From Dendrolimus kikuchii (lineage: Eukaryota > Arthropoda > Insecta > Lepidoptera > Lasiocampidae): a stretch of DNA of 64,000 bases. The position numbers and the translations under genes are program-made. The stretch spans positions 14,986,436-15,050,435 of the forward strand of contig CM034410.1 of assembly GCA_019925095.2 (NCBI GenBank), read 5' to 3'. The notes below the pieces were generated by a model. The model was not told the origin of the DNA. It searched no databases and saw nothing but the letters and a program-made list of their open reading frames with translations. Below are positions 9,901 through 21,800 of the stretch, piece by piece; the stretch's first letter is position 1; every line of letters begins with the position of its first letter.

Positions 9901-12880
9901 TCTTGTTTGCCACCAACGGTGGTGTAGCTTGCCTTAGAAGGGGCCTGTATCAAAATGTGTTGGGGGGCCCAGGGGAAGGGAAAAGTTTTTTATAAAATTA
10001 ACAAAAATTGCTCAAATTGCATTAAATATTATAAGTTATTACTTATACTTAATAACACAAATGCTGCTAAGAGCTAAGTTAGACAAACAATTCAAATCAA
10101 AGATACACTTCTCTCACATTTTTTTTAGCAAACTTATCGAATCATCCTGAAGCTGCTAGCTGAAGATGATTTCAGTTTTTCTAGATTTTCTGTCTGTATA
10201 GACATTAATGACAAGTCTGATAGCCGTTTCTGTTGGGTTAGCAGTTATTCTCAAAAACGTTATTAATGTACAAAAGATTGTGGATAACATTTTAAGAATT
10301 TTTGCTTACACAAATTTCAGTGATCCCGTTACCTGGGCCCTATATCATTGATACCGCTGATACGGCGGTAGCTATGCCCCTAGCTACCAATATATTTCAG
10401 TAGGACTATTTTTTTGTTAAATAGTATTACAGATAATCCCTCAATTTATTCCTGACTTATTTAAGTACCTTATGTATAGCCTCTGCAGATTGATTGTATG
10501 CATCCTGGACTCGAGATTTTCCACTATCTGCTGCTGTTCTCGCTGCTACCTACCACAAATATTTCTCTTTATTACTAGCAAATATAAGGAAATAAACATT
10601 ACTTACTATAACTAGAAAAGCAAACTAATCTATTAACAAGCCTTTAGTCTCCTAGTATAAATCTAGTGTTAACTATGTGAAGGTCAGATACCAAGTTGAG
10701 TTAAATTTTGTCACTACAGAAATTATGCTGTCATAAAACTTACATAATGTAGTTCTTTTGTGTGTAGCAGTTGACCTAGTATAGTATATGTACATAGTGT
10801 TTTGGACGACACAGATACTTACCGGACACGGATGTTTCGATAAGTATCTGTGTCGCATTGTGGGCTGCTTGCCTTCCCCGGACTGCCGCCAGTGCGGCGC
10901 GCTCGACACGGCGTTACACACGCTAGTCGAGTGCGCCGCATGGGCGCCACAGCGTTTCGAACTTGAGACGCACGTAGGTCCAGTCGACTCGCTCTGCGAC
11001 TTGGTCAAGGCCATGTTGCAGAGCAGCGACAATTGGGGGGCTGCGGTTACTTTTTGCGAGACAGTAATGTCACTCAAGGAGGCCGCAGAACGAGACAGGG
11101 AGAGAAGTCCTGCAGCGCGTGCCAATGCGTCTTCTCGAGGTCGCCGGCCTTCAGCTGGCACCCGGAGAGGCAGGTACGCGCATTACTTCCCTCCCTGAGT
11201 TAGGTTCCGTTTACCGCAGGGGGCCTTTAGCTTGCTAGGAGAGCAAAGGACCTTCTACCCCCGCACAACGAAGTGGGGTGTGTTCTCCCAGGGCACACTC
11301 CAGGCACTTTATTGCGCTGGATCGGCTGGGCGTAACTATGTTCTAAATCTCAGCCTTTCCAACACATACAAAGCGCAGGGTCGTCAGGGAGGAAGGGGTT
11401 TTTAGTGGGTATTGGGGTTGCTCGCCCGTGCAGCAACGCTCGGAGTCTTCCACACTATTCTGTGACGTCGATCGCGGACGGAGCGCTGCCAAGAGCATAC
11501 TATTGCTGCAGTGTTATCGCCCCCGACCGACGCGTGTCGTTCCCCTAGCAATGACCCAGTTTGTGCGTAAATCGGTTAAGCATTTTCCCTCGCCTCAAAA
11601 CAAAAAAAAAAAAAATTTACATAGTGTTTTAATTCAAACTTGAACTATATTTTTTTTGTGAGCCATTTGTTTGGTATTTATTTCTTCCTTACTAATTAAA
11701 CAGTAACAACTGAAGTATGTTAAACATTTAAAAATTTTATACAGCATTTCTTAGTCACATGCAGTTTTACTTTGCCAGAAGTCTGGTATTACTGCTTGCT
11801 ATCCAACTTGGTACTTTTTAGGACAAATTGGTGTATTATGGCAATTTACTTCTCAAAGTTTGTGAAGTGGGTACTTGGAATATCATGCTTTGGTGTACAA
11901 TTCCATTTATTTAATTCCAAAATAAGCAAGATAGGTGTTTAATATTTAATAAATAATATAAAGTATGATATGACTACAATACTTCTTCTCAGGTTTTAAT
12001 TGAAATATCATTGTAGGAGGAGTGTTTAATAGGAAAATGAAAATGATATTATTCTCTGCTGTTTTATTTTCATATAATATATAACCAATAGCTAAAAATA
12101 ACTAATAGTGTTGTATTTTTTTTTCCTGTTCAATAGCTTCCACTATTAGTGTTGAGCCAATGACAAATGTTAATCATCTTGAAGAACTTAAATTAAATCT
12201 TAATATCATTATTTACAACAAACATACAACAATAAACAATAAATTAGAAGATTATTTGATGATAAAAGGATTTGGATAGAAGTGGGTAAAGGAATAGTTT
12301 TGTATTTTTATTATTATTTATATTTAAAAATGAAGTTTCTGTACTGGAAAGTTCATCCATATTGTGAAATATGTCTTTAAGCTTCCACACTTTCTTATCT
12401 AGGTTCAAAAAAGACTTATGACTGAAACTTTTGCTTGAACATTACCTTAATACATGAATATTCATTGCTACTTGTAACTGAGTAGATACATACACAAATA
12501 AAGAAGGAATAATTTAAAAAGAAGTATTATGGTAACATTGCAAAAATAGTTTTTTGCTAATGACTTCATCTGATTTGCACAGTTGTTTGTAATAATAGTT
12601 TCATTATATAATCCCAGGGTCATTACAAATTAGAGCAATGACATTTCATTGTCATAACAAAAACAAACATTAATTTAAACAAGCCACAAATGAATAAAGG
12701 AAATAAAAATACTATCTGTATCATCCATCAGTCAATTAAATTTATATTGTGATGATAGTAAATTAGTGTGAATAACCGAAATAGTTTCGCGCGATAGTAC
12801 CAGGAACACATAACACATAAAGAGTAACTTACATGCAATGCCTCGAATTTTTCACCAGCTCTGTATTTAAATTCGTCCAT
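980..12880 (-). CDS. RTN4IP1-like: RTN4IP1-like mitochondrial MDR oxidoreductase, C-terminus beyond left edge
   Basis: I assembled eight exons with matching phases: 12833-12880, 10469-10549, 8631-8796, 7407-7586, 5760-5900, 4883-4997, 4317-4445 and 980-1101. They give 327 residues, open at the end. Residues 1-98 (start MDEFKYRAGEKF) are a charged helical extension. Residues about 104-122 form one hydrophobic helix (MLIFACGVAVGGGAGLAL). A GroES-like MDR domain follows: GEVLVRVQAFSVCSVD, GRGFAGVVLDVG, and GDEVW, where human RTN4IP1 also has GDEVW. Exon 8 opens the nucleotide-binding fold with VAICGASSGEG in place of the usual GASGGVG. Zinc-ligand residues are not evident. Family knowledge: RTN4IP1 is a mitochondrial NADPH oxidoreductase linked to coenzyme Q synthesis. 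The exons are GC-rich, while the introns are AT-rich and full of repeats. The exon-4 donor (C|GTTGTA) is weak. The start is the only ATG in frame in exon 1. Another quinone-oxidoreductase-like MDR protein remains possible. Confidence 0.82.
1478..2261 (-). mobile_element. RTE-type LINE 3' fragment, copy 2 (family A, longest)
   Basis: 784 bp with a (TACA)n tail and the 12-bp target duplication TAAATATAATTA at 1466-1477 and 2262-2273. The minus strand reads without a break for about 245 codons into the end of a LINE reverse-transcriptase polyprotein: [65 protein letters not shown], and AYPARELA at the stop. This intact frame suggests recent insertion. It lies 3' of the last visible exon of the RTN4IP1-like gene's upstream neighbour, in intron 7. 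Confidence 0.9.
2335..2568 (+). pseudogene. mariner transposase C-terminal remnant
   Basis: The plus strand reads HPPYSPDPAPSDFF, an in-frame TAG, then PHIKIALGGQRFSSNEEA and NNYFAEKNAEYYLDGL, ending at TAG 2566-2568. YSPD-x-APSDF is the signature around the last catalytic Asp of mariner (DD34D) transposases. Only the C-terminal third is present and it has an internal stop, so it is dead. Confidence 0.8.
2660..2950 (+). mobile_element. tRNA-derived SINE, copy 1
   Basis: The head has pol III box-like motifs (TGGCTAGCGCACGCG and, as box B, GGTTCGATCC at 2699-2708). The body contains ACCGATGTGTCAAACC and ends AGTGGGACATTTATGGGCTG. Diverged copies occur at 16345-16545, 28912-29140 and 48795-48896. 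Confidence 0.7.
3091..3434. mobile_element. MITE with about 31-bp terminal inverted repeats, copy 1
   Basis: The left end starts GTTCCATTAGTAGCTCACAA and the right end is its inverse (ending GCGACTAGTGGAAC). The inside is rich in GTTCCACT/AGTGGAAC and ACGTCATTAGTGACGT palindromes. Shorter relatives lie at 7999-8248 and 32442-32603. Confidence 0.75.
3841..4278. mobile_element. Penelope-like element fragment with inverted ends, copy 1
   Basis: It is bounded by the 12-bp duplication TTAGTCTATGTT (3829-3840, 4279-4290). Both ends carry the inverted sequence ACTACGTTTTAACGG. The right part includes CGGCCACTGAAAAGTGGCCG followed by AAACGTCGG, which looks like stem II and the GAAA core of a hammerhead ribozyme. 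Those features fit Penelope-like terminal repeats, but no reverse transcriptase is present. Confidence 0.55.
5087..5300. repeat. Dispersed repeat fragment (shared with 17128-17315)
   Basis: It contains a diverged piece of the ATGGAAAGCGGTTACC family, then a purine-rich stretch with GGGATGGGATAAT and AAGTGAGCCAT that recurs at 17128-17315. Both are intronic or intergenic. Confidence 0.45.
5394..5635. repeat. Solo-LTR-like repeat, copy 1
   Basis: About 240 bp starting TGGGAGCTGCATACGTC and ending near CACTCGACAGTAAA. It repeats in the same orientation at 7650-7880, and the start resembles 1141-1200. The TG start and the AATAAA-like site near the end suggest a solo LTR. I found no convincing target duplication. 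Confidence 0.45.
6541..6901 (-). mobile_element. RTE-type LINE 3' fragment, copy 3 (family A), inserted at an AT microsatellite
   Basis: An (AT)n run at 6540-6560 passes into a (CATA)n tail and then the family-A 3' end. The minus strand reads [15 protein letters not shown] and ends AYPARELA. The right border is followed by ATATATATAC, so the target duplication lies within the AT repeat. Confidence 0.8.
7650..7880. repeat. Solo-LTR-like repeat, copy 2
   Basis: A direct repeat of 5394-5635, at perhaps 85-90% identity by eye (shared CATCGCAGCGGACAACG, CGTCCCGCTCACA and GTACTTAAGGTTACCGTT). It lies upstream of exon 4 of the RTN4IP1-like gene, in intron 3. Confidence 0.45.
7999..8248. mobile_element. 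MITE related to 3091-3434, copy 2
   Basis: It begins GTTCCATTTGACTCACAA and ends GAGCAACTAATAGAAC, and shares the GTTCCACTTG and CATTAGTGACGTTTTCGCC blocks with copy 1 in opposite orientation. Confidence 0.65.
8797..10468. other. Intron of the RTN4IP1-like gene, mostly unassigned
   Basis: AT-rich intronic DNA. A diverged piece of the poly(A)-tailed ATGGAAAGCGGTTACC family is visible around 9700-9840. I see nothing else I can support. Confidence 0.4.
10804..11617 (+). mobile_element. R1-clade LINE, 5'-truncated, with snap-back 5' end
   Basis: The insert lies between two copies of TACATAGTGTTTT (10791-10803, 11618-11630) and ends in an A-rich tail. From about 10836 to 11198 it encodes the C-terminal end of an R1-type ORF2, including the CCHC-like motif (CRQCG, then H and C in HTLVECAAW). 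A 3' UTR of about 400 bp follows. The first bases form a 15-bp inverted repeat with the following ORF sequence (10807-10821 with 10841-10855). Confidence 0.85.
10836..11198 (+). pseudogene. C-terminal remnant of R1-type reverse transcriptase ORF
   Basis: It reads LTGHGCFDKYLCRIVGC, CRQCGALDTALHTLVECAAW and then an Arg-rich tail ending at TGA 11196-11198. The zinc-knuckle-like C-x2-C-x7-H-x4-C spacing at the end of ORF2 is typical of R1-clade LINEs. No catalytic reverse transcriptase part is present. Confidence 0.8.
11640..12830. other. Intron 1 of the RTN4IP1-like gene, no feature seen
   Basis: AT-rich, low-complexity intronic DNA. I recognise no repeat family or coding exon. Confidence 0.4.
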
Positions 12881-13364
12881 GTCAGGGCAGTGCAAGACGC
12901 AGGAGGGCAAGCATAAACGGTTCCAACTGTTAAATCACATCCAAAACCTTAACCTTTGGACACAATCCGGCCTAAATATCGTATCCTAAAATAGACTGAA
13001 CGTCACACAAAAACACATTTTCACACACATTATCGGTATAATGGCGTCGTAAAATCAACCTGTAATCACGTTTTTGATACTGGTTATGTCTGGAAACCGC
13101 AGAAAGTTATGTAAAAATGTAATAAATACCTTAACCAAACATAACCTAATTGTGTTAGTACTTTTGACAGTGACAGTTCATCAGCTGGTTCAACCAGGGT
13201 TGTTACCAGAGAATGAGAGTTGAGCGCTAGATGAGCTGAAATAAAGCGGTAAATAAATATTGACGGACGACCAATATTCTAGTTATTTGACTAAGATACC
13301 TTACTGTACAGTTCTCTTTGTGAGTGTATCTTGGGTGAGCGAACAATTTATTCTTAATGTAGTT
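12881..13364. other. Upstream region of the RTN4IP1-like gene
   Basis: This must contain the promoter and 5' leader of the minus-strand gene. I see no TATA box or other clear element, and no coding exon on the opposite strand. Confidence 0.35.
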
Positions 13365-13377
13365 AGTTTAACTTTAT

Positions 13378-13647
13378 TTTTTTATGTTTAAGGCTTGGCA
13401 ACTAGGCCTTTAAGCCAGGCACCGTTATATTGTAGGCTACAATCGACGTAATTCAACGGAGTTCTTGTGTAAACTAGAAAGGCCACATTTGGCTATATAG
13501 TTCACATTTCTCGCTAAAACACATAATTACTACTCAAAAACTATCAATATCCTACAACTATTGTTCATTTTAGAGTAATTTTACACATTTTTAGATAATA
13601 AAATTGCACAACACAACGTCTCCTTTCAGTTCGCGCCAAAAACTCTG
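13378..13647 (-). mobile_element. Non-tRNA poly(A) retroposon family, copy 1
   Basis: About 270 bp, minus orientation, with a poly(A) (poly-T on the plus strand) end and the 13-bp duplication AGTTTAACTTTAT (13365-13377, 13648-13660). The body starts GAGTTTTTGGCGCGAACTG and ends CCAAGCCTTAAACATAAAAA. No pol III boxes seen. Confidence 0.75.
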
Positions 13648-14192
13648 AGTTTAACTTTATGTTAATGTTGTCTACAGATTCGCAAGAACTCGTTTAAATC
13701 ACCGATCAAAATCTTGTTTGCTGATTTGCATTGAATAAAGCACCTGTCTTTTCTTACTTTCTTATTGGCAAAATCAATGCCAAAGGCGTTGTAGCCGTAA
13801 TTTAAAAAATATTTCGAAACTATTATAACACGAAATTCATAGAAATGGAAAATCCTCATAAAATGAATTTGTACCGTATTAATGCCGCGATAAGAATATA
13901 ATGGATAGATAGCTGTTATATAGAATATACAAAGTACTTAACTACTTAATTAGACATTTGGATACCATATAAAAAGCGCTAGAATTGGCACTAGGAGCTG
14001 TTTATTAAAAATAGGATATGTTTCCCTAAAAAGCGCTACATTTAGCACCGAAATCGTTCAGGTGACAGCCCTGGTCTCACGACTGATTATGACAGGTACG
14101 TTTTGTTATTGCTTTAATTATTAATTTTCACATCAATTTTTGTCAGATCATATTATGGTCGCTTTTATTTCGCAACAGATGGCTGAGCAAAG

Positions 14193-14577
14193 CTTGGAAA
14201 TCGGTAAAAAAAAAAACCGGTTACAGCCTAAATACATAAGAATTTTTCTTTCCGGTTTTGTTCTCACTTTACGCTCGATTAAATGGTTTTTGAGAACAAA
14301 ATTTCGTTAAACAGGCTTTGTTGAATAAACCGCTTTCGAACGAATTCGAACAGTTTTTGTCACACACCGCCAAAGCGTAGGCATGTGGTATGCAAGTTTC
14401 CAATCGCACACAAACACAGTCATGTTGGGTGAGATAGAATGATACATCCTCTTCTCGCGGAATAAAGAGGTTAATTCAGATTTATAAAACTCTTTTCAAA
14501 CACTCTGATAGAAATAGTTGACTAAAACCGGTTATAACCGATTAAAACCGTTTAATTTTAAACCGGTTCCAAGCCTT
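14193..14577. mobile_element. MITE with CCGGTT-rich inverted ends
   Basis: The start GCTTGGAAATCGGT and the end AAACCGGTTCCAAGCC are inverted. TGGCTGAGCAAA occurs on both sides (14181-14192, about 14578-14589) and may be the target duplication. Confidence 0.55.
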
Positions 14578-14757
14578 GTGGCTGAGCAAAATATCTTTCA
14601 TCAGTTGTTAAGCAGCTACTAGACGGATTATATCCGTCTTTAAATTTGGTTGAATCAACAAAAGTAATCCATATAAACACAAACTTCAATAATTCAATGT
14701 TGCTAAATACTTTCTTTCGGTAAGCTTCATCAAGTCTTCTCGTCGACCACCCCGCAA

Positions 14758-15215
14758 AGTTTGAAGACGAAAGTCTTCGAGCAGTGCGTCCTCCCCGTCC
14801 TGACCTACGGGGCCGAGACATGGACACTTACGGCAAGATTGGTCCACAAGTTCCAAATCGCTCAACGGGCAATGGAGCGAGCTATGTTGGTTGTTTCTCT
14901 TATGGATAAAATTAGAAATGAGGACATCCGTGAGAGAACTAAGGTAACCGACAAAACTCGCAAAATTAGCAAGTTGAAGTGGCAGTGGGCCAGTCACGTC
15001 TACTGCAGGACCGATGGCCGATAGAGCAGACGAGTCCTGGAGTGGAGACCGCATCTCGGTAAACGTAGTGTCGGACGCCCTCCACCCCGATGGACCCACG
15101 ACCTGTGCAAAGTCACCAGTAGGCGCTGGATGAGGAAGTTAGAGGACAGGGATAACTTGGGAAGGCCTACGTCCAGCAGTGGACTGCGAATGGCTGAGGA
15201 CGACGAATACTTTTT
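14758..15215 (+). pseudogene. RTE-type LINE 3' fragment (family B)
   Basis: The plus strand reads KVFEQCVLPVLTYGAETWTL, AMERAMLVVSLMDKIRNEDI, RERTKVTDKTRKISKLKWQW and then, after a frameshift, GRPPPRWTHDL. This is the C-terminal domain that follows reverse transcriptase in RTE-type LINEs. Stops and frameshifts make it dead. Short 3' pieces of the same family lie at 16823-16865, 40030-40170 and 57060-57180. Confidence 0.8.
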
Positions 15216-15328
15216 GTACCTTTCAAGTTGGTTGATCCGTCTAATATCAGCATAAAGTGTACACATGTTGAAATTGATAGAAAACGCATTGACTGCAGTA
15301 CGTATAACGAACATGCCTAGAACAAATG

Positions 15329-15665
15329 TATTGTTACGAATTTGTGGGATGCGAATTCAAGAATGTCGTCGAAAAAGTCACAGTTTATTAGAGGTACACA
15401 CACTTATTTCACAGTTCTTACAAGTACAACCGAATACAATAAATTCAAACCATAGGGCAGAAAATCTTAATCACATAAGTCGCGCAAAGTCCATTTTTAT
15501 AAGATACTCGCTCCGAAAGTACACTAGGTAACGCTTCGTTCACAGTCAAAACATGACTAACTCCTTCCTCGATTGACCGAACCTATTCATTTGTTAATTA
15601 GACATGGCTTCCTAGCAACATGCCCTTTGAATAAAAATTCTTTTGAATCCTTAATTTATAAGCTT
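15329..15665. repeat. LTR-like repeat fragment
   Basis: It starts TTGTTACGAATTTGTGGG and shares the general layout of the LTR-like repeats at 46379 and 57291 (TGTTACG start, GCGCAAAGTCC block). It lies just downstream of the SPH-A stop codon. Confidence 0.35.
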
Positions 15666-15899
15666 TATGGCTTCCATGAATTTGCATGATATACAAACAG
15701 AAGAAAGAAGGTCTCATGACGCCTTACGGCAGCGTAAACAAAGAAATTACCGCGAACAATAGATCACTCAAATTCAAAGGGGTAATAAAACACCTGCAAA
15801 GGACCGGTTCGCAACAGTATGATCGTCTTTATAAAATTATAAGGTACACAAAAAAAATCACATATCGTTCGTAATACTCAATTATATTGTAGTCCTAAA

Positions 15900-18800
15900 T
15901 TAATTGTTGTTATCTAAATCTAAGGGTATGGTGTTTTCTCCGCTGTCAGCGCTTTCTTCATGATCGTGTTCTCCTGTTATTACGCCTCTCACTTTGTCTA
16001 TCCAAACACGACTGTATGATACCTGAAAACAAAGAAAGCCATTATTTAAATTCTGCAGCGTTATGAATTGACCATATTTTAAAATAGAATATCAAGATGT
16101 CTGTCATACAAAAAGTTAATGAGCAGCATTTTACAATTAATATGATATGGCCGTTTCATATAAATAATACTTATTTATTCATTTGCTTTACCATCGCATC
16201 GGTTTAATTTTCACATTAGTTGTATGGAACTGATGTCAAATTGTAGTCGATAGTAAGACAAATGAACGGACGGTAAGATATAGGAGGCGGGCATTTTTAG
16301 ACAAGGTTAGAAACATTCATAAGAGACTGATGATGAAACTTAAAAAACATACACCTTTCAAGCAGTATTACGAACTAATGTGCACATCGTTTACCACGTG
16401 CTGATAGTACAGGAAAACGTCGATAGGAAACCAGTGCACGTCCAGATAACCGCTGTGTCTAACTAGCTATGCCGCTTTGCATAAGTGGCGGGTACGCTGC
16501 GTCCCCCTAAAAATAGGTTTCAAGGCCGAGTTCAGCTGTTAATTTTATAAATATTGGGTACCTTCGCATAAATTCCAGGCTTAGATTTGTAAGCGCATTC
16601 CTCTGTTCCGGAAAATAGTGCTATTCCGTACAAAGTGCCCGCTCGATTCATGCCGCTAAAATGTACCGCTGGATCACCTGTGTCGCCCTAGTACAAAGTA
16701 AATTATTCAACAAATAATTTCTAATACAAAATCTTAATTTTCTGTGGTATTTGAAGTTTATTAGACGTATAGTAAGTATGTATATGTCTCCCCAAATTCG
16801 CGCTACAATATTGACCTTAGGCAAGTCGTCAGCTCAGCGGGCTGGAGGGCGGGCGTCCTCTACTAGAAGATTACTAAGAATCCTTCCTCTATATTACTAG
16901 TATACTGACTCTTCTGAATTAATCCTAATGTATCAAGTGGTTTTGGTCTCTACTCATAAACTCATACAGCAGTTTAAATACGATAGGGGGAAAGTGGGCT
17001 GTGAGAAATTAACATTAAGCAAGTGGTTCTTAAGAAATTTTGCAATATAAGGAATATGCTATTTAATACGAAGCTAGCAAATTGGAAGTTGTTACGGTCG
17101 CCTAAGGGTTGAGGTCAACGCGTTGCCAGTCTTTAGGGGTCGGGATAGAGGGGATATAAGGGATGAGACAGGTGTACAGGAAAGGAGTGTTAAAAGAGGT
17201 GATACAGGAGAAATGGAACATAGGAGATTGAATAGGGCAACAGATTAGGGGGACAAGATAGATGACCAAGGAAGTGAGCCATTGGAACTCACTCGTCGTA
17301 CAAAACACGATTAGTGGCCTATTACTATACCGTACCAACCGTTTATTGGCCTTACTACCGTCGGTTATACAGTAAAACTTCTGTAAGTCGAATTTGAAGG
17401 AAGACAACAAAAAAATGGTAAGGAGAGGAATGCTCCGGTGGTTCGGGCATGTGGAAAGAATGCATGATGAAAGAATGACTAAACAGATATACAATGCAAA
17501 AGTGGATGGATGCAGAAGTCGTGGAAGGCCACGACACACCTTCCATGATCAAATTGATCGTGTACTAGCAGACGGTGATGTCAGGAGCCTTAAGAACAGA
17601 CGAGCTTGCATGACAAGAGTTATGAATGTCAAAGAGGCAAGTGAGGCGTGTAAGAATAAGCCTAAATGGCAATCTGTTGTTCGTGCCTACCCCGCAAGGG
17701 AACTGGCGTGAAGTTATGTATGTATGTATGTATGTACAACAAAAAAATTCGGGTTTAGAGTTTTCAACTTATGGTGTGGTGTATGGTTGCCGGTTTGTGT
17801 AATGAAACTATACTTTTTGCAGCACATTTTATATTTGAAAAAAAGGTACAACAGCTGCTGCGCGTAAAAGTCCTACCGCATTCAAAGTAACCGCGACAAG
17901 ACTGCTCTCGCTCGCTGACCGAGACAGACTCTCCGTCGACAGCGTTTAGCTGTCGGAGGAAGAGGGGCGACGTATTCTAACTAATTTAAAGTTAGAGAGA
18001 TGAAATAAATATGTTCGAGATGCAGAGGTTCAATTTATTTTTTCGAGTTCTAGAAGGAAAATATGTACTGAATTTGCTTATAGGGACTCAATAATTATTT
18101 CGACTTATAGAGGGTTCAGATTTCGAACAACCGAGGTTTTGGGGCTTGGAGGGAGGGGATCGCAACAGGCCTCCGCCCGCACCAATGCCGCGAGAGGGCG
18201 CGAGAGGCAGCCGCGCGACCCTCTCAGGGCCGGCTAACTCTCACCCGGCCCACACAGGAGAGGCCGCCCCTGTTTGGGGCGCCCCACCGCTCGCCGGGGT
18301 CGCGGATCAAGGCTCACGCTACATACCGTGACCCCGGCACTAATGCGGAAGAAGGCTCCCGTGGGGTTTTAGTGGGTATACCGGCGTCGGTCGTATTGAT
18401 TAATCGACGTCGGGGAGCCCCACACACCGGCCGCGTCGATCCCCACGCGGCTGACGGTGCGGCAACGCCTTTCCCCATGTAAAAAAAAGGGGCTTGGAGG
18501 GAAGATAACACAAAAATTTTCGAGTTAGAGGGTTTTCGATTTATCGAGAGGTTCTACTGCAATTTAACATAAGTTCCAATGTTAAAATTCAACCGATGAT
18601 AAAGCAAGTGATGGCCGAGTCCTATATCTTACCGGTCGCTCACTTGCCTTACTATCGGTTAAATTTGACATAAGCTTAACTTGTAATGGATAATAGCTAG
18701 GCAAGGAAAAAAAGGAAGATATAGGAACTGGCTATAGCTAAAGTTAAAACGTTTCACGCCAATTTCACAGTCCTTAATTATTTGGCTTATTGCGTGATAC

Positions 18801-21800
18801 CATGCTTGACACAGTTTTAACGTATTTTGAGAAAATCTATATACTCATTGAAAAAAAAACTTGTTACTTGGTTTCGAATTTGTACAGCAGAAATATATTT
18901 ACATTGAAACAAGATGGCGCTCATTTCAATATATTGAAATCTACAAGTACACAATGCTCATTCATACAAACAACACCGCTATTTCCTCATAGATGGCCTA
19001 TTTCCCTTTGTCGCTGTGGTACATGTAAATGAAAGTTACTAGGATCTCATAAACATACAGCGCACAGTGCAATCCCCTGTACTACGCTCTGCAGGCAGAT
19101 ATTGTCGTGCTGCAAGTGATATTCGTTTCCATACGTCAACCGGCATTCGGCTCGCGGCGTTTCGCGTACAATCATCCGCCTTAGCTCCTGGTTGACGCCT
19201 TCACGGATTTGACCAGTCACCTGAGTAAATCATAATACACAAGGTGTTGATTATGGATTATCGTCCAAACATCGATAAAAGCTTAACTCGTCAATTTCGC
19301 AAGTTTACTGACTTCTTAACTAATGTAAATCAGGTTTTATAGATCAATACCAAAGTTAACATACATACATACATAACTTCACGCTAGTTCCCTTGCGGGG
19401 TAGGCACGAACAACAGAGTGCCATTCAGGCTTATTCTTACACACCTCACTTGCCTCTTTGACATTCATAACTCTTGTCATACAAGCTCGTCTGTTCTTAA
19501 GGCTCCTGACATCACCTTCTGCTAGTACACGATCAATTTGATCATGGAAGGTGTGTCGTGGCCTTCCACGACTTCTGCATCCATCTACTTTTGCATTGTA
19601 TATCTGTTACCAATACCAAAGTTAAACTGGAATATAATGTAACCAATTCTTCTGCCAGGTTTCAATCAGCCCTTTACGCATTTATCCAGATACTAGCTGA
19701 TACCCGCCCGCTTCGCGTTCCGTAAAATCCGTTCTTAGCTGACCTCTACTTGGCGAAAGGAAGATTCATGCCAAATTTCAAGTCTATGGGTATTATATAG
19801 TTCCTGAGATATCGTGATGAGTCACTATATACGTGGATTTCAATTATATCTTATACTCTTATACTAATATATAAAGCTGAAGAGTTTGTTTGTTTGAACG
19901 CGCTAATCTCAGGAACTACGGGTCTGATTTAAAAACTTGTTTCAGTGTTAGATAGCCCCTTTATCAAGGAAGGCTATAGGCTATATATCATTACGCTAAG
20001 ACCAATAGAAGCGGAGCACAGATGAAGAATGTTTCAAAATCGGGGGCTTATTTAACTTACTTTTTTTAAACTATTCCACGCGAACGAAGTCGCGGGCAGA
20101 AGCTAGTAGGTATATATATAGATTGGTATTTAGTCATCAACTTTTAAAACTCTTAAAAGTAACTAAATTAACTTATCAGGATGTACCTACATATCGTTTT
20201 AAAGCCTTTTTTACAAGTCAAATCTTGAAAACTATAACAACTTTTATAATTTGATTGTCTAAGTTTTACCTTGTACCGTATATTACGTGAAAAATTATGA
20301 ATAAATTACCATCAATTTTCGCCAGATTACTCATATTCTCACTACAGTATTTTTTTAATTTTATTGCATGAGTTCACCAGACAGGCAGACGGCCAATGGA
20401 CAGCGGTTACCATCGCCTATGGACATTTGCAACACCAAAGGTGCTATAAATGCGCTGCTTCTCTCTTAAGGGAGACTGGAACCTGGTCACTAATGCCGGA
20501 ACACAACTCAAGGTTGTTATGGCGGCATACTCTAGACCAGGGGTGGTAGCCATCCAGTCGGGCAAATACCCTACCACCTGGCTGTGGGTTGTTTTGTCGC
20601 TTCTTACGACAGGCCGCCCGGCTTCAGGAAATTGTATTCTTTCTCTGTTCCTGCACGGATGAGTATAAATTGTTTCTACCCACTAGTTCTTCTTGCCTCA
20701 AGGAACTCTTCGAATTTCTGTACGTATCTAACTCCCATAACTTACGCCTCTCAATTAAATACAGAATAAACACAACTGGACATATACGTCTTGTTTTTAC
20801 AATAACTCTTTTACCGTCCAGGCTGTACGTCTTTGAAATGACCTATCTACTCGTATTGCTATAAGATAAGCTAAATCCTTACACTGTTTTAAAAATCAGG
20901 TTCAGAAGCATTACTTCTCCATTATGTATAATAATATTTATTACTTTTATATATATATGTATTGACATATGTATACATACATACATACATAACTTCACGC
21001 CAGTTCCCTTGCGGGGTAGGCACGAACAACAGAGTGCCATTTAGGCTTATTCTTACAGACCTCACTTGCCTCTTTGACATTCATAACTCTTGTCATGCAC
21101 GCTCGTCTGTTCTTAAGGCTCCTGACATCACCCTCTGCTAGTACACGATCAATTTGATCATGGAAGGTGTGCCGTGGCCTTCCACGACTTCTGCATCCAT
21201 CCACTTTTGCATTGTATATCTGTTTAGTCATTCTTTCATCATGCATTCTTTCCACATGCCCGAACCACCGAAATACGTCATACATACATATGACATATTT
21301 ATATTACTTTTGTACTTATCTATATTAATATTATAAAGAGGTAAAGTTTGTGAGTTGGTGACGTTGTAGGGGGTAATCTCTGGATCTACTAAACCGATTT
21401 TAAAAATTCTTTTACTGTTCGAAAGCTACGTTAACAGGGAGTGTCATAGGCTATATAACATGACATTGTCATTTATCATTATTTATAAACTACACCACCG
21501 TTAGTATTAAAAATATATTACTCCCTGCCAAGGGTTGCCTGGAAGAGATCGCTTTTTAACAATAAGGCCGCCCGTTGTACTATCACTTGTATTTTTCTAT
21601 TTCTGTTTATCTACGCTTTGGTATACAATAAAGTGCTGTCTATCTATCTAAATTCAAGGCAAACTTTAAAAATATTTTTAACAAAAGTGGGTACCTATGT
21701 ATAAAAAACGATAATAGTGACGAGACCCCCCAAAGGGCGTGACTGCCAAGCACTTATCCACTTTTATATTACTTAGGCTCGATTATTCTGTTAGCAGGTA

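Noticed and set aside
18146..18331. GC-rich frame of 61 codons as a small gene or CpG island
   Set aside because: The GC-rich block is an insertion with a 14-bp target duplication and poly(A).
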